Assembly: GCF_014168535.1 (NCBI RefSeq)
Contig: NZ_CP060007.1
Location: forward strand, 744,001-808,000
Direction: 5' to 3'
From: Lacibacter sediminis
GTDB taxonomy: Bacteria > Bacteroidota > Bacteroidia > Chitinophagales > Chitinophagaceae
DNA: 64,000 nt
The position numbers and the translations under genes are program-made. Positions 44,415-51,723 of the stretch are shown piece after piece. Numbering within the stretch: position 1 is the stretch's first letter; each line of letters opens with the position of its first letter. Below the pieces are notes generated by a model. The model saw nothing but the letters and a program-made list of their open reading frames with translations, was not told where the DNA came from and did no database searches.

Positions 44415-47096
44415 ATGAGTCGATTTGCGCCTGATCTTGACCTGCAGCATCGCCTGGTTAAAAGATCAATTATCATGTTAACAGTTGTATTTGTCATTAG
44501 CCTGCTTTCATTTGCCGGCTGGATGTTTTCAGTTGAATGGCTCAAGCACCCCATTAGCGGATTGGTAGCCATGAACCCTCTTACATCACTCTGTTTTGTA
44601 GGCTTGGTAATAGCGCTTCGTTTTAAGTTAAAGTATAAAGGCAAAAGAAGTCATGGGGCATTCGCCGATAGTATTGCTGTAATCGTTCTTGTAATTACTT
44701 TTTCCAAACTGTTAGCTCTTGCAGCAGGATGGGATTATTCACTTGATCAATTGATATTTTTCAATGAAGTAAATAGCGATACTGTTAGTGGGTTTACAAA
44801 CAGAATGGCACCAAATACAGCCTTATGTTTTGGGTTATTGGCAGTGGGTGTTTTATTCTTTCATAAACTTCAACGATTTTTTCTGATTGCGGCACAAACA
44901 GCAACGGTTCTTGTTCTGATGGTTGCTGTATTTTCCATACTTGGTTACATATTTGGAGCAAAGGAGTTTTATGAAGTGCAGAATTATATACCCATGGCAC
45001 TCAGTTCCGGTATTTGTTTTTTTCTGTTTTCACTTGCCATATTGTTCGCCTCTCCGGGCACAGGAATTATGCAGCAGTTAACAAGTAAGTATAGCGGTAG
45101 TTTTATTGCATGGAGGCTGTTTCTGCCTGCATTTATTTTACCTGTGTTAATTGGTTTATTCCGTCTATGGGGGCAACGTTCGGGTTTGTATAATCTTGAA
45201 TTCGGTTCAGCCTTATTCGTAACAAGCATGATCCTCTTTTTTCTTTCGCTTATTTGGGTAAATACGTTGCTGCTTAACCGTCGTGAACAGAGCCAGGAAG
45301 AAATTATTGCTGAAAAAAATTACATGGCTAATCTTGTTGAACAAACCAGCGATGCCATTTTATCAACTGATCCTTACCTCAACATCATGAGCTGGAATAA
45401 CGGAGCAGAAGAAATCTATGGTTATAAAAAAGAAGAGGTAATGGGTAAACCTTTGGGGTCGTTCCTGAAAAGCACACTCGATCCTGAAACATCTGAAAAA
45501 CTCCTGGCCGATCTGAACAAGAGAGGTTACTATAACGCTGAGTATATTTTTTTTAATAAACAACAACAGCCTGTTAACGTACAGGCATCAGTTACTGTAT
45601 TGAAAAATCAGGAACACCAAATTACCGGCTACGTTGCAGTACATCGGGATATTTCAGAACGAAAGCAGCTTGAAAAACAACTGAAGGAATTTAACAATCA
45701 ACTTGAAATACAGGTTAAAGAAAAAACAGCTGAGTTGCGGGATGTTTTTGAACGTATATCAGATGCGTTCATTGGGGTTGATAATGATTACAATGTTGTT
45801 TATATAAACAAGAGAGCTGAATTATTATTCAATATCAGTTCTGATCAGTTAACAAACACTTCAGTGTACAAACTTTTTTCAACCACTGAAGGTGAGGTTG
45901 AAAGGGCAATCAAAGAAACGTTTATTTCAAGGGAGTATGTATATCTCGAAACATGGTTGGCTCAGTTTCAAAAATGGTTTGAGTTGAACGTATATCCATC
46001 TCCGTCCGGTCTATCCATTTATATAAGGGATATAACAATCAGGAAAAAGGCATTGCTGGAGTTAAATGCAAGTGAGGAAAAGTATCGTCTCTTTTTCGAA
46101 AACAGTATGGATGGGATTTTGCTTACAGACGGGAAGGGGCAAATCTTTTCAGCCAACAAAGCTGCAACAGAAATTTTTGGTATGACCGAAGAAGAAATAT
46201 GCAGCGGTGGCAGACCCGCTATACTTGATGAAACTGACCCGAACTGGCCGAAATTCTTTGATGCCCGTAACCGTTACGGTAAGGCGCAGGGTGAGTTGCG
46301 GCATTTCAGAAAAAACGGTTCAACATTTTTAGCCGAGATTACTTCAGTGAAATTCAAAAATGCTTCAGGCGAAGAACAAACAAACACCATCATTCGTGAT
46401 ATTACAGAAAGAAAGCGTGCAGAAGAAGATCTGAATGAATCCTATCAGCAAATTCGCAGGTTAACAGCCTACCTGCAAAAAGTGCGGGAAGATGAGCGTG
46501 CACATATTGCCCGTGAAATTCATGATGAATTGGGACAGCAGCTGACCGTTATGAAAATGGATGTTTCCTGGATGAAGAAAAAAATAAAAAATGGTGATGT
46601 TAATGCTGTTCCCGCAAAAATGGATGAGCTTCAGGAAATATTGGACGGCACCGTTTCTACGGTTCGGCGTATTGCAACCGATTTGCGACCGAGTTTACTT
46701 GATGATATTGGGCTTATTGCGGCAATTGAGTGGGAGGTTGATATGTTTACGAAGCGCACCGGAATAAAAGTAAACCTGTCAAAACCTGAATCGGCCGTTA
46801 CGATGCCGGACGAAAGCGTCACCGGGTTGTTCCGGATTTTACAGGAGTCACTAACAAATATTATCCGTCATGCTTCTGCGAGTCAAGTAGATATACATTT
46901 GGAAAATCAGAACAATGACTTTATTTTGTACATTGAGGACAATGGCAAGGGTTTCGACATGAATACCGTTGCCGGTAAAAAAACACTCGGTTTGTTAGGA
47001 ATGAAAGAAAGATCTGCCATGATGCGTGGTATCTTTACCATTAACAGCGAACCCCTAAAGGGAACAAAGTTGGAAGTGCGGGTGCCATTAAGTTAA
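44415..47096 (+). CDS. Membrane sensor histidine kinase with N-terminal multi-TM domain, three PAS domains and HisKA_3
   Basis: 893 residues. The first 290 or so are hydrophobic with about eight predicted helices, resembling a MASE-type integral sensory domain but not one I can name. PAS domains follow at about 300-420, 435-545 and 550-670 (closings H-R-D-I-S-E-R-K, I-R-D-I-T-I-R-K, I-R-D-I-T-E-R-K). The kinase part has I-A-R-E-I-H-D-E-L-G-Q-Q (His703) and D-N-G-K-G-F. It resembles the 999-residue hybrid from the last PAS onward, so the C-terminal halves are paralogous. The NarL-type regulator starts 29 bases later and is the expected partner. Confidence 0.93.
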   Translation: MSRFAPDLDLQHRLVKRSIIMLTVVFVISLLSFAGWMFSVEWLKHPISGLVAMNPLTSLCFVGLVIALRFKLKYKGKRSHGAFADSIAVIVLVITFSKLLALAAGWDYSLDQLIFFNEVNSDTVSGFTNRMAPNTALCFGLLAVGVLFFHKLQRFFLIAAQTATVLVLMVAVFSILGYIFGAKEFYEVQNYIPMALSSGICFFLFSLAILFASPGTGIMQQLTSKYSGSFIAWRLFLPAFILPVLIGLFRLWGQRSGLYNLEFGSALFVTSMILFFLSLIWVNTLLLNRREQSQEEIIAEKNYMANLVEQTSDAILSTDPYLNIMSWNNGAEEIYGYKKEEVMGKPLGSFLKSTLDPETSEKLLADLNKRGYYNAEYIFFNKQQQPVNVQASVTVLKNQEHQITGYVAVHRDISERKQLEKQLKEFNNQLEIQVKEKTAELRDVFERISDAFIGVDNDYNVVYINKRAELLFNISSDQLTNTSVYKLFSTTEGEVERAIKETFISREYVYLETWLAQFQKWFELNVYPSPSGLSIYIRDITIRKKALLELNASEEKYRLFFENSMDGILLTDGKGQIFSANKAATEIFGMTEEEICSGGRPAILDETDPNWPKFFDARNRYGKAQGELRHFRKNGSTFLAEITSVKFKNASGEEQTNTIIRDITERKRAEEDLNESYQQIRRLTAYLQKVREDERAHIAREIHDELGQQLTVMKMDVSWMKKKIKNGDVNAVPAKMDELQEILDGTVSTVRRIATDLRPSLLDDIGLIAAIEWEVDMFTKRTGIKVNLSKPESAVTMPDESVTGLFRILQESLTNIIRHASASQVDIHLENQNNDFILYIEDNGKGFDMNTVAGKKTLGLLGMKERSAMMRGIFTINSEPLKGTKLEVRVPLS

Positions 47097-47125
47097 TTGC
47101 AACCTAAATACCCAGAAACGTCGTT

Positions 47126-47755
47126 ATGAAAAAAATTCTAATTGCTGACGATCATGCTATAGTAAGAAGAGGACTCAGGCTGTTGCTCCTTGAAGAATAT
47201 CCCTCAGCCGAGATTGGAGAGGCAGGAGATGCAGAAACGCTGGTGAATAAAATTATTCAGCAGGAATGGGATGTTGTGATATGTGATATCAGCATGCCTG
47301 GCCGTAGCGGTCTTGATGCACTTTCCCAAATCAAACAAATTGCACCAAAATTACCCGTACTCATCATGAGTATGTATCCCGAAGATCAGTACGCTCTTCG
47401 TGTTTTAAAAGCCGGTGCCGCCGGTTACCTTGGTAAAGAAACCATTCATGATGATATTGTGAAGGCAATACAAACAGTACAACTTGGTAAAAAATTTATT
47501 ACCCCTACCATAGCCGAAAAACTGGCAAAAGCTTTTGAAGTTGATACTACCGATCAACTTCACGAAAAATTATCCGACCGTGAGTTTGATGTATTTAAGA
47601 TGCTTGCCAGTGGTAAAGCTGTGAGCGAAATTGCCAACCAGTTTGCTTTAAGCGTTACCACCGTCAGTACCTACCGCTCAAGGGTACTCGAAAAAATGGG
47701 TATGAAATCAAATGCAGATCTTACCAGGTATGCGCTTGAGAAAAAGCTCATTTGA
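47126..47755 (+). CDS. NarL/FixJ family response regulator with LuxR-type DNA-binding domain
   Basis: 209 residues: receiver (about 1-120) with A-D-D-H-A-I-V, phospho-acceptor Asp in V-I-C-D-I-S-M-P-G-R-S-G, M-S-M-Y-P and Y-L-G-K-E; then a LuxR-type helix-turn-helix (about 145-205) with L-S-D-R-E-F-D-V-F and V-T-T-V-S-T-Y-R-S-R-V-L-E-K-M. It is the DNA-binding output of this array. HisKA_3 kinases typically pair with NarL regulators, and three of the kinases here are of that type, so several inputs may converge on it. Confidence 0.95.
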   Translation: MKKILIADDHAIVRRGLRLLLLEEYPSAEIGEAGDAETLVNKIIQQEWDVVICDISMPGRSGLDALSQIKQIAPKLPVLIMSMYPEDQYALRVLKAGAAGYLGKETIHDDIVKAIQTVQLGKKFITPTIAEKLAKAFEVDTTDQLHEKLSDREFDVFKMLASGKAVSEIANQFALSVTTVSTYRSRVLEKMGMKSNADLTRYALEKKLI

Positions 47756-47868
47756 TCGATGTAGTCGTTATACTACCTGTTACAGGTTGAAATTCTACAG
47801 TCAGACAGTGAAATCTCCTATAGTCCTGTCATTTTATCCTCGCTAAATTGCTGTTTAATTAATAGCCA

Positions 47869-48243
47869 TTGAAACCATTGATTCTCATTGTTGACGATAA
47901 TGTTAGCTATGTTGAACGGATGCTCTCCATCCTTTCGGAGGATTTTAACGCCGCAGCGTTTCATACGGCTACTAATTATGAGGATGCAACTGCTCTTATT
48001 AATGAACTGAACCCACAAATTGCCATGCTGGATATAAATCTGCCGGGCAAAAGCGGGATCGACATTCTCAATTTTATCAAACAAAGTAACAGCGATTGCC
48101 GGGTGATCATGATCACCAACCATGCTTTTGAAAGCTACCGCAAAAAGTGTTTGGAGCTTGGAGCTGAACATTTTCTTGATAAGAGCTCCGATTTTGAAAA
48201 GATATCAGCCATCCTGAGTGAGATGCTTGCACAGTCTAACTAA
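47869..48243 (+). CDS. Single-domain response regulator (receiver), TTG start
   Basis: 124 residues starting at a TTG (47869). A TAG lies three codons upstream and the protein begins directly with the conserved L-I-L-I-V-D-D-N strand, so no ATG is available. Phospho-acceptor Asp in A-M-L-D-I-N-L-P-G-K-S-G, I-T-N in place of the usual T-S/T-A switch, and conserved Lys in F-L-D-K-S-S. No output domain. It follows the NarL gene by 113 bases; it could be the last gene of the array or an independent unit. Confidence 0.85.
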   Translation: MKPLILIVDDNVSYVERMLSILSEDFNAAAFHTATNYEDATALINELNPQIAMLDINLPGKSGIDILNFIKQSNSDCRVIMITNHAFESYRKKCLELGAEHFLDKSSDFEKISAILSEMLAQSN

Positions 48244-48298
48244 GCATTTTGAGTTCCTGTCCCCCTCTTTGTTTGCCCCGAAATATTTACATTTATTC

Positions 48299-49222
48299 AT
48301 GCTTAAAACAGGATTGCTTTTTCTGTTATTACACTGTCATATTGTTGGCTTAAATGCTCAGCAACCTGCTGTAAGCAACGGAGAGTTACGTCGGTTCCCG
48401 GATTTCCCCTCTTCTTTTGTTGGAGCTAGAAATATAGATGTATGGTTGCCATCTGGCTATTCCTCAAAAAAGAAATATGCTGTACTGTATATGCACGATG
48501 GACAAATGCTTTTCGACTCAACTGTTACATGGAATAAACAGGAATGGGGGGTAGATGAAGCAATGACCAAATTGCTAAACGAGAAAAAAATAAAAGACTG
48601 TATTGTAGTAGGTGTTTGGAATACCGGTACGATGCGGCACGCAGACTACTTTCCACAAAAACCATTTTTATCGTTAACTCCCGAACAGCAGGATTCAATT
48701 TATAAAGCAACACGTGGCAACGGGTATACATTATTTGCTTCAGCGGTGCAATCTGATGCATATCTCAAATTTCTTGTATCAGAACTTAAGCCATTTATTG
48801 ATAAAACTTTCTCCGTGAAAACTGATCGGGCCAATACATTCATCGCAGGTTCAAGTATGGGTGGATTGATTTCGATGTATGCCATCTGCGAATATCCCAA
48901 TGTGTTTGGTGGAGCTGCTTGTTTAAGCACACATTGGCCGGGTATATTTGCAACGGAGAATAATCCAATACCAGCCACATTCATTCGTTATCTTAAAAAT
49001 AATTTGCCCAATCCATCTTCACACAAAATTTACTTTGATTACGGAACTGCAGGGCTTGATTCATTGTATAAGCCGTTTCAACTGCAAGCCGATGAAGTTA
49101 TGAAAGCGAAGGGTTATACTTCTATAAATTGGCTGAGCAAAGAATTTACCGGCGAAGATCATTCTGAAAATGCCTGGCGCAAACGCTTAAACTTACCGTT
49201 AATTTTTTTGCTGAAAAAATAA
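48299..49222 (+). CDS. Secreted alpha/beta hydrolase, putative esterase family
   Basis: 307 residues from the ATG at 48299, which opens the signal peptide M-L-K-T-G-L-L-F-L-L-L-H-C-H; the in-frame ATG at 48218 overlaps the receiver gene. The fold matches esterase D/enterochelin-esterase-like hydrolases: Y-M-H-D-G-Q-M-L-F-D, nucleophile elbow G-S-S-M-G-G with Ser186, and His288 in G-E-D-H-S-E-N-A-W. Periplasmic or secreted; the substrate is unknown (carboxyl esters of glycans or siderophores in relatives). It is convergent with the CHASE2/caspase set. Confidence 0.88.
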   Translation: MLKTGLLFLLLHCHIVGLNAQQPAVSNGELRRFPDFPSSFVGARNIDVWLPSGYSSKKKYAVLYMHDGQMLFDSTVTWNKQEWGVDEAMTKLLNEKKIKDCIVVGVWNTGTMRHADYFPQKPFLSLTPEQQDSIYKATRGNGYTLFASAVQSDAYLKFLVSELKPFIDKTFSVKTDRANTFIAGSSMGGLISMYAICEYPNVFGGAACLSTHWPGIFATENNPIPATFIRYLKNNLPNPSSHKIYFDYGTAGLDSLYKPFQLQADEVMKAKGYTSINWLSKEFTGEDHSENAWRKRLNLPLIFLLKK

Positions 49223-49229
49223 AAGCCGC

Positions 49230-50021
49230 TCACCGTAGCTGGTACACTTCCATCCATCGTTCAAACAGATCTCTTTCCAGTAAACGAAGCATTGCAGGAT
49301 CTTTGCTGTAAGCTGTACGCAATTGCTTCAACTGCTGCTCAATAATTTCTTTATCATTTGCTGCAGGTAGTATGGCAAGAAATGGAATTACTGCAGATTT
49401 AGCATCAGATGGAATAGCATTCCATGCAAGCAGCGCAGCACTACTGTCGGTTTTAAACAACTGCTCTGTCAATATAAAAGAATGTTGATTACGGATGATA
49501 GTGTCAATACTGTCTTTATTAAGACGGATATGTAATTTGTAAGGAATATTTTTTTGCTCAGACTTCCATTGAAGCGTAACCGGGAATGAAAAAATAAAGC
49601 TGCTGTCGAGAGGTAATTGCATTGCTTTTTTTCCCCTGAACACCACAGCCGTTACTTTCTGTTGCTCGTCTGCATTTTCGCTTTGTAAAAATTTATCAAA
49701 CACATAACTGAAAAAGCCTGATGAAAGTGAATTTGTAGTTCCACTTTTGAAGAGCTGGCTTATACGGCTGAAAGTATAAGTGCCTGGTTTATTCAGTAAT
49801 AATGATTTGCCATCGTTCTGTACCAGCATTACATCGGCTTGCGGCTGCACTATAATTGCGTGAGGAGCCATTAAAAACATACCACGCCTGGCTATTTCTT
49901 TTTTGCCATTTTCAACACGCTGTACGTTTTTGTTTACATGATAGAGCAGGTATTTCTGATCAACACCTGCATGTGCAAAAGATTGGTGCAACAAAAGCAA
50001 TATGAAAAATAATTTACGCAT
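49230..50021 (-). CDS. Secreted FecR-like protein of the CHASE2/caspase gene set
   Basis: 263 residues with a signal peptide ending S-F-A-H-A. Residues about 30-90 show a FecR-like double-strand pattern (V-E-N-G-K-K-E-I-A, then V-Q-P-Q-A-D-V-M-L-V-Q-N-D-G-K-S-L-L-L-N-K-P-G-T-Y-T-F). The second half is predicted mixed alpha/beta and ends in a helix (about 225-262) with E-R-D-L-F-E-R-W. The family assignment is tentative. It overlaps the CHASE2 gene by eight bases, so the two are translationally coupled and probably act together in the periplasm. Confidence 0.7.
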   Translation of the reverse strand: MRKLFFILLLLHQSFAHAGVDQKYLLYHVNKNVQRVENGKKEIARRGMFLMAPHAIIVQPQADVMLVQNDGKSLLLNKPGTYTFSRISQLFKSGTTNSLSSGFFSYVFDKFLQSENADEQQKVTAVVFRGKKAMQLPLDSSFIFSFPVTLQWKSEQKNIPYKLHIRLNKDSIDTIIRNQHSFILTEQLFKTDSSAALLAWNAIPSDAKSAVIPFLAILPAANDKEIIEQQLKQLRTAYSKDPAMLRLLERDLFERWMEVYQLR

Positions 50022-51201
50022 GGTTATTCGTTCCTAAAAAAGCTGAATGGAAAGATATGTTCAAGTTATGTCTCAGAAAGTTAAGCAAAGCTTCGTATAA
50101 ATTTATAAAAGTTGGAAGTAAAACAAAACAGGCAAGCAATAACCCCGGATCAAATTTCAGATTGAAATAGCTGTACGTAAGCAGGGTGAGAAAAACCACC
50201 AGCAGGCTGCCCACAAGTTGCAGTAATGTGCCAACGGAATTAAACCAGAGATCGCCTTTAAAAAAGAGACCGCACATAATGGGCAATAGAAGCCAAATTA
50301 GGAGGAATGATAAGACAGCCGTTAACCATCTTGGTATAACCCGTATATGATCATTTTCCAAAATCATCCGAAGAATGTTTGCATGAATAACTGAACCGTA
50401 CATATCAGGGTAACTGCGTCCCGATAAACGGGTATTAAGCGGAGTAAATAATTTGTCTTCTTCAAGCTGAGCAGTGCCTCGCTGAGAAGGAATGCCAAGA
50501 AATCCGATTAATATAATTTTATCTTTTAGTTGAGTAACATCAAACCCGGAATCCATCACCTCATCAAAATCGAAATAGTTGAAGTTGGCAAGGTTGCCAT
50601 AGTAATGAATTTCTGTTTGCCTGTTTCGCTTTTTCTTTAGTTCCCGGTAAGTGGCTGGATTGAATTTTTTAAGAATGCAACTGGTAAATGCTTCCTGCTC
50701 TTTATTGAAAGGATAGTAGTAACGGATAGTAGAAAATTCGGCATGTTCGCCGGCTACATTAATATACCCGTCTTTGGTTTTGGTAAAAAAAGTATCGGTG
50801 TAAATGGAGGCTTCCTGATGTTCGAAATTGGCAGCATAACCAAGAACATAATTATCATGTTTATTGAATGCCTGTTGAAGCAAACTGTCATCTTCGTTTT
50901 TACGCTGTGCAAAGATGATATCCAGTGCGACAACTTTTGGCCCGACTTCCTGTATTTGTTGTAATAAAAAGGCGAGTTCTTTCCTGCTTTTGTTTTCTGC
51001 ATTAATGAGCACAAGATGTTTGTTATAGATATTGTTTTTATCCTGCACTTTATTGTAATACAGATCCGTTAATGTAAAATCATGAAACGCTTCAGTGAAT
51101 GGATCGAAGATGGAAAAATTGAGGATCACCAGCGACAGCAGTGATACACAACCGAAAATAAACAGGTTGAGCAGCAGGTATTCACCAAAGAATTTTTTCA
51201 T
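50014..51201 (-). CDS. CHASE2 domain membrane protein
   Basis: 395 residues from the ATG at 51201 (M-K-K-F-F-G-E-Y-L); an ATG at 51225 would add eight residues. One N-terminal transmembrane helix (about 10-32), a large extracytoplasmic CHASE2 domain (about 35-300) with V-V-A-L-D-I-I-F-A and D-M-Y-G-S-V-I-H-A-N-I-L, then three C-terminal helices (about 305-380). CHASE2 is an extracellular ligand-binding domain usually fused to kinases, cyclases or CHAT/caspase proteins, but here no cytoplasmic effector is fused. The output is presumably in a separate protein; the caspase gene in the same transcript direction is the obvious candidate. Confidence 0.88.
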   Translation of the reverse strand: MKKFFGEYLLLNLFIFGCVSLLSLVILNFSIFDPFTEAFHDFTLTDLYYNKVQDKNNIYNKHLVLINAENKSRKELAFLLQQIQEVGPKVVALDIIFAQRKNEDDSLLQQAFNKHDNYVLGYAANFEHQEASIYTDTFFTKTKDGYINVAGEHAEFSTIRYYYPFNKEQEAFTSCILKKFNPATYRELKKKRNRQTEIHYYGNLANFNYFDFDEVMDSGFDVTQLKDKIILIGFLGIPSQRGTAQLEEDKLFTPLNTRLSGRSYPDMYGSVIHANILRMILENDHIRVIPRWLTAVLSFLLIWLLLPIMCGLFFKGDLWFNSVGTLLQLVGSLLVVFLTLLTYSYFNLKFDPGLLLACFVLLPTFINLYEALLNFLRHNLNISFHSAFLGTNNHA

Positions 51202-51227
51202 GTTACTGTAATCGTGTATAAACAAAG

Positions 51228-51255
51228 AAGGGTATAAACGGTCGTTTATACCCTT
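51228..51255. promoter_or_regulatory. Perfect 12-base inverted repeat between the small secreted protein and CHASE2 genes
   Basis: AAGGGTATAAAC, four-base loop GGTC, GTTTATACCCTT. It lies 19 bases past the stop of the 134-residue protein gene and 27 bases before the CHASE2 start. On the minus strand it is followed by CTTTGTTTATAC, only partly T-rich, so it may be a weak terminator/attenuator setting a lower level for the two downstream genes, or a protein-binding site. Confidence 0.6.
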
Positions 51256-51274
51256 GTACTTCTAATGGGTTTAC

Positions 51275-51679
51275 TTAGCGTTTCAGGTTTAATGTAAACA
51301 CACGGCTATCATTGCAATAGCTGCTGTTGCTCCAATACAAAGATTTGTCAGTTGTTTCAGCATACCATTTTGTCCAGTTGCCAGGTACCCATACATCAAT
51401 ACGAACTGAAGTTGCGTATGGAGAAAGACGACCTTGGTAAATGCCTTCTACCCAAATGTCAACATAGTGACCGGTAAAATTATCGAAGTATGCATAGCAA
51501 TAGCCACGGGTTTTCTTTTCACGTGGACCACCTTCAGGGCCAGGGAGATCTTTCTTTTCTTTTACTTCCTGAGCAATAACAGCCACTTTCTTTTTAGGGG
51601 CAGCTTGTGCATTTGCTTTGTTGCCAAATGCAACGGTTAAACCGATAATAGCGATCGTAAGGAACACTAACTTTTTCAT
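51275..51679 (-). CDS. Small secreted protein of the CHASE2/caspase gene set
   Basis: 134 residues with a clear signal peptide ending K-A-N-A-Q-A. A charged linker (about 30-58; K-K-D-L-P-G-P-E-G-G-P-R-E-K-K) leads to a compact aromatic-rich domain (about 60-134) with G-Y-C-Y-A-Y-F-D-N-F-T-G-H-Y-V-D-I-W-V and a second Cys in S-Y-C-N-D-S-R-V-F, so one disulphide is possible. Beta-sandwich predicted. I do not recognise a family. Encoded 44 bases after the caspase gene and before the hairpin; it may be a ligand, inhibitor or substrate of its neighbours, which is only a guess. Confidence 0.75.
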   Translation of the reverse strand: MKKLVFLTIAIIGLTVAFGNKANAQAAPKKKVAVIAQEVKEKKDLPGPEGGPREKKTRGYCYAYFDNFTGHYVDIWVEGIYQGRLSPYATSVRIDVWVPGNWTKWYAETTDKSLYWSNSSYCNDSRVFTLNLKR

Positions 51680-51723
51680 ACTGTTTGATTTTGTTGATTT
51701 GTGATAAATGATGGTTTAAAGAT

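Noticed and set aside
33106..48243. Possibility of CRISPR or other short direct repeats in the signalling array
   Set aside because: Repeated stretches are long, coding and diverged PAS/kinase segments, not regular short repeats with spacers.
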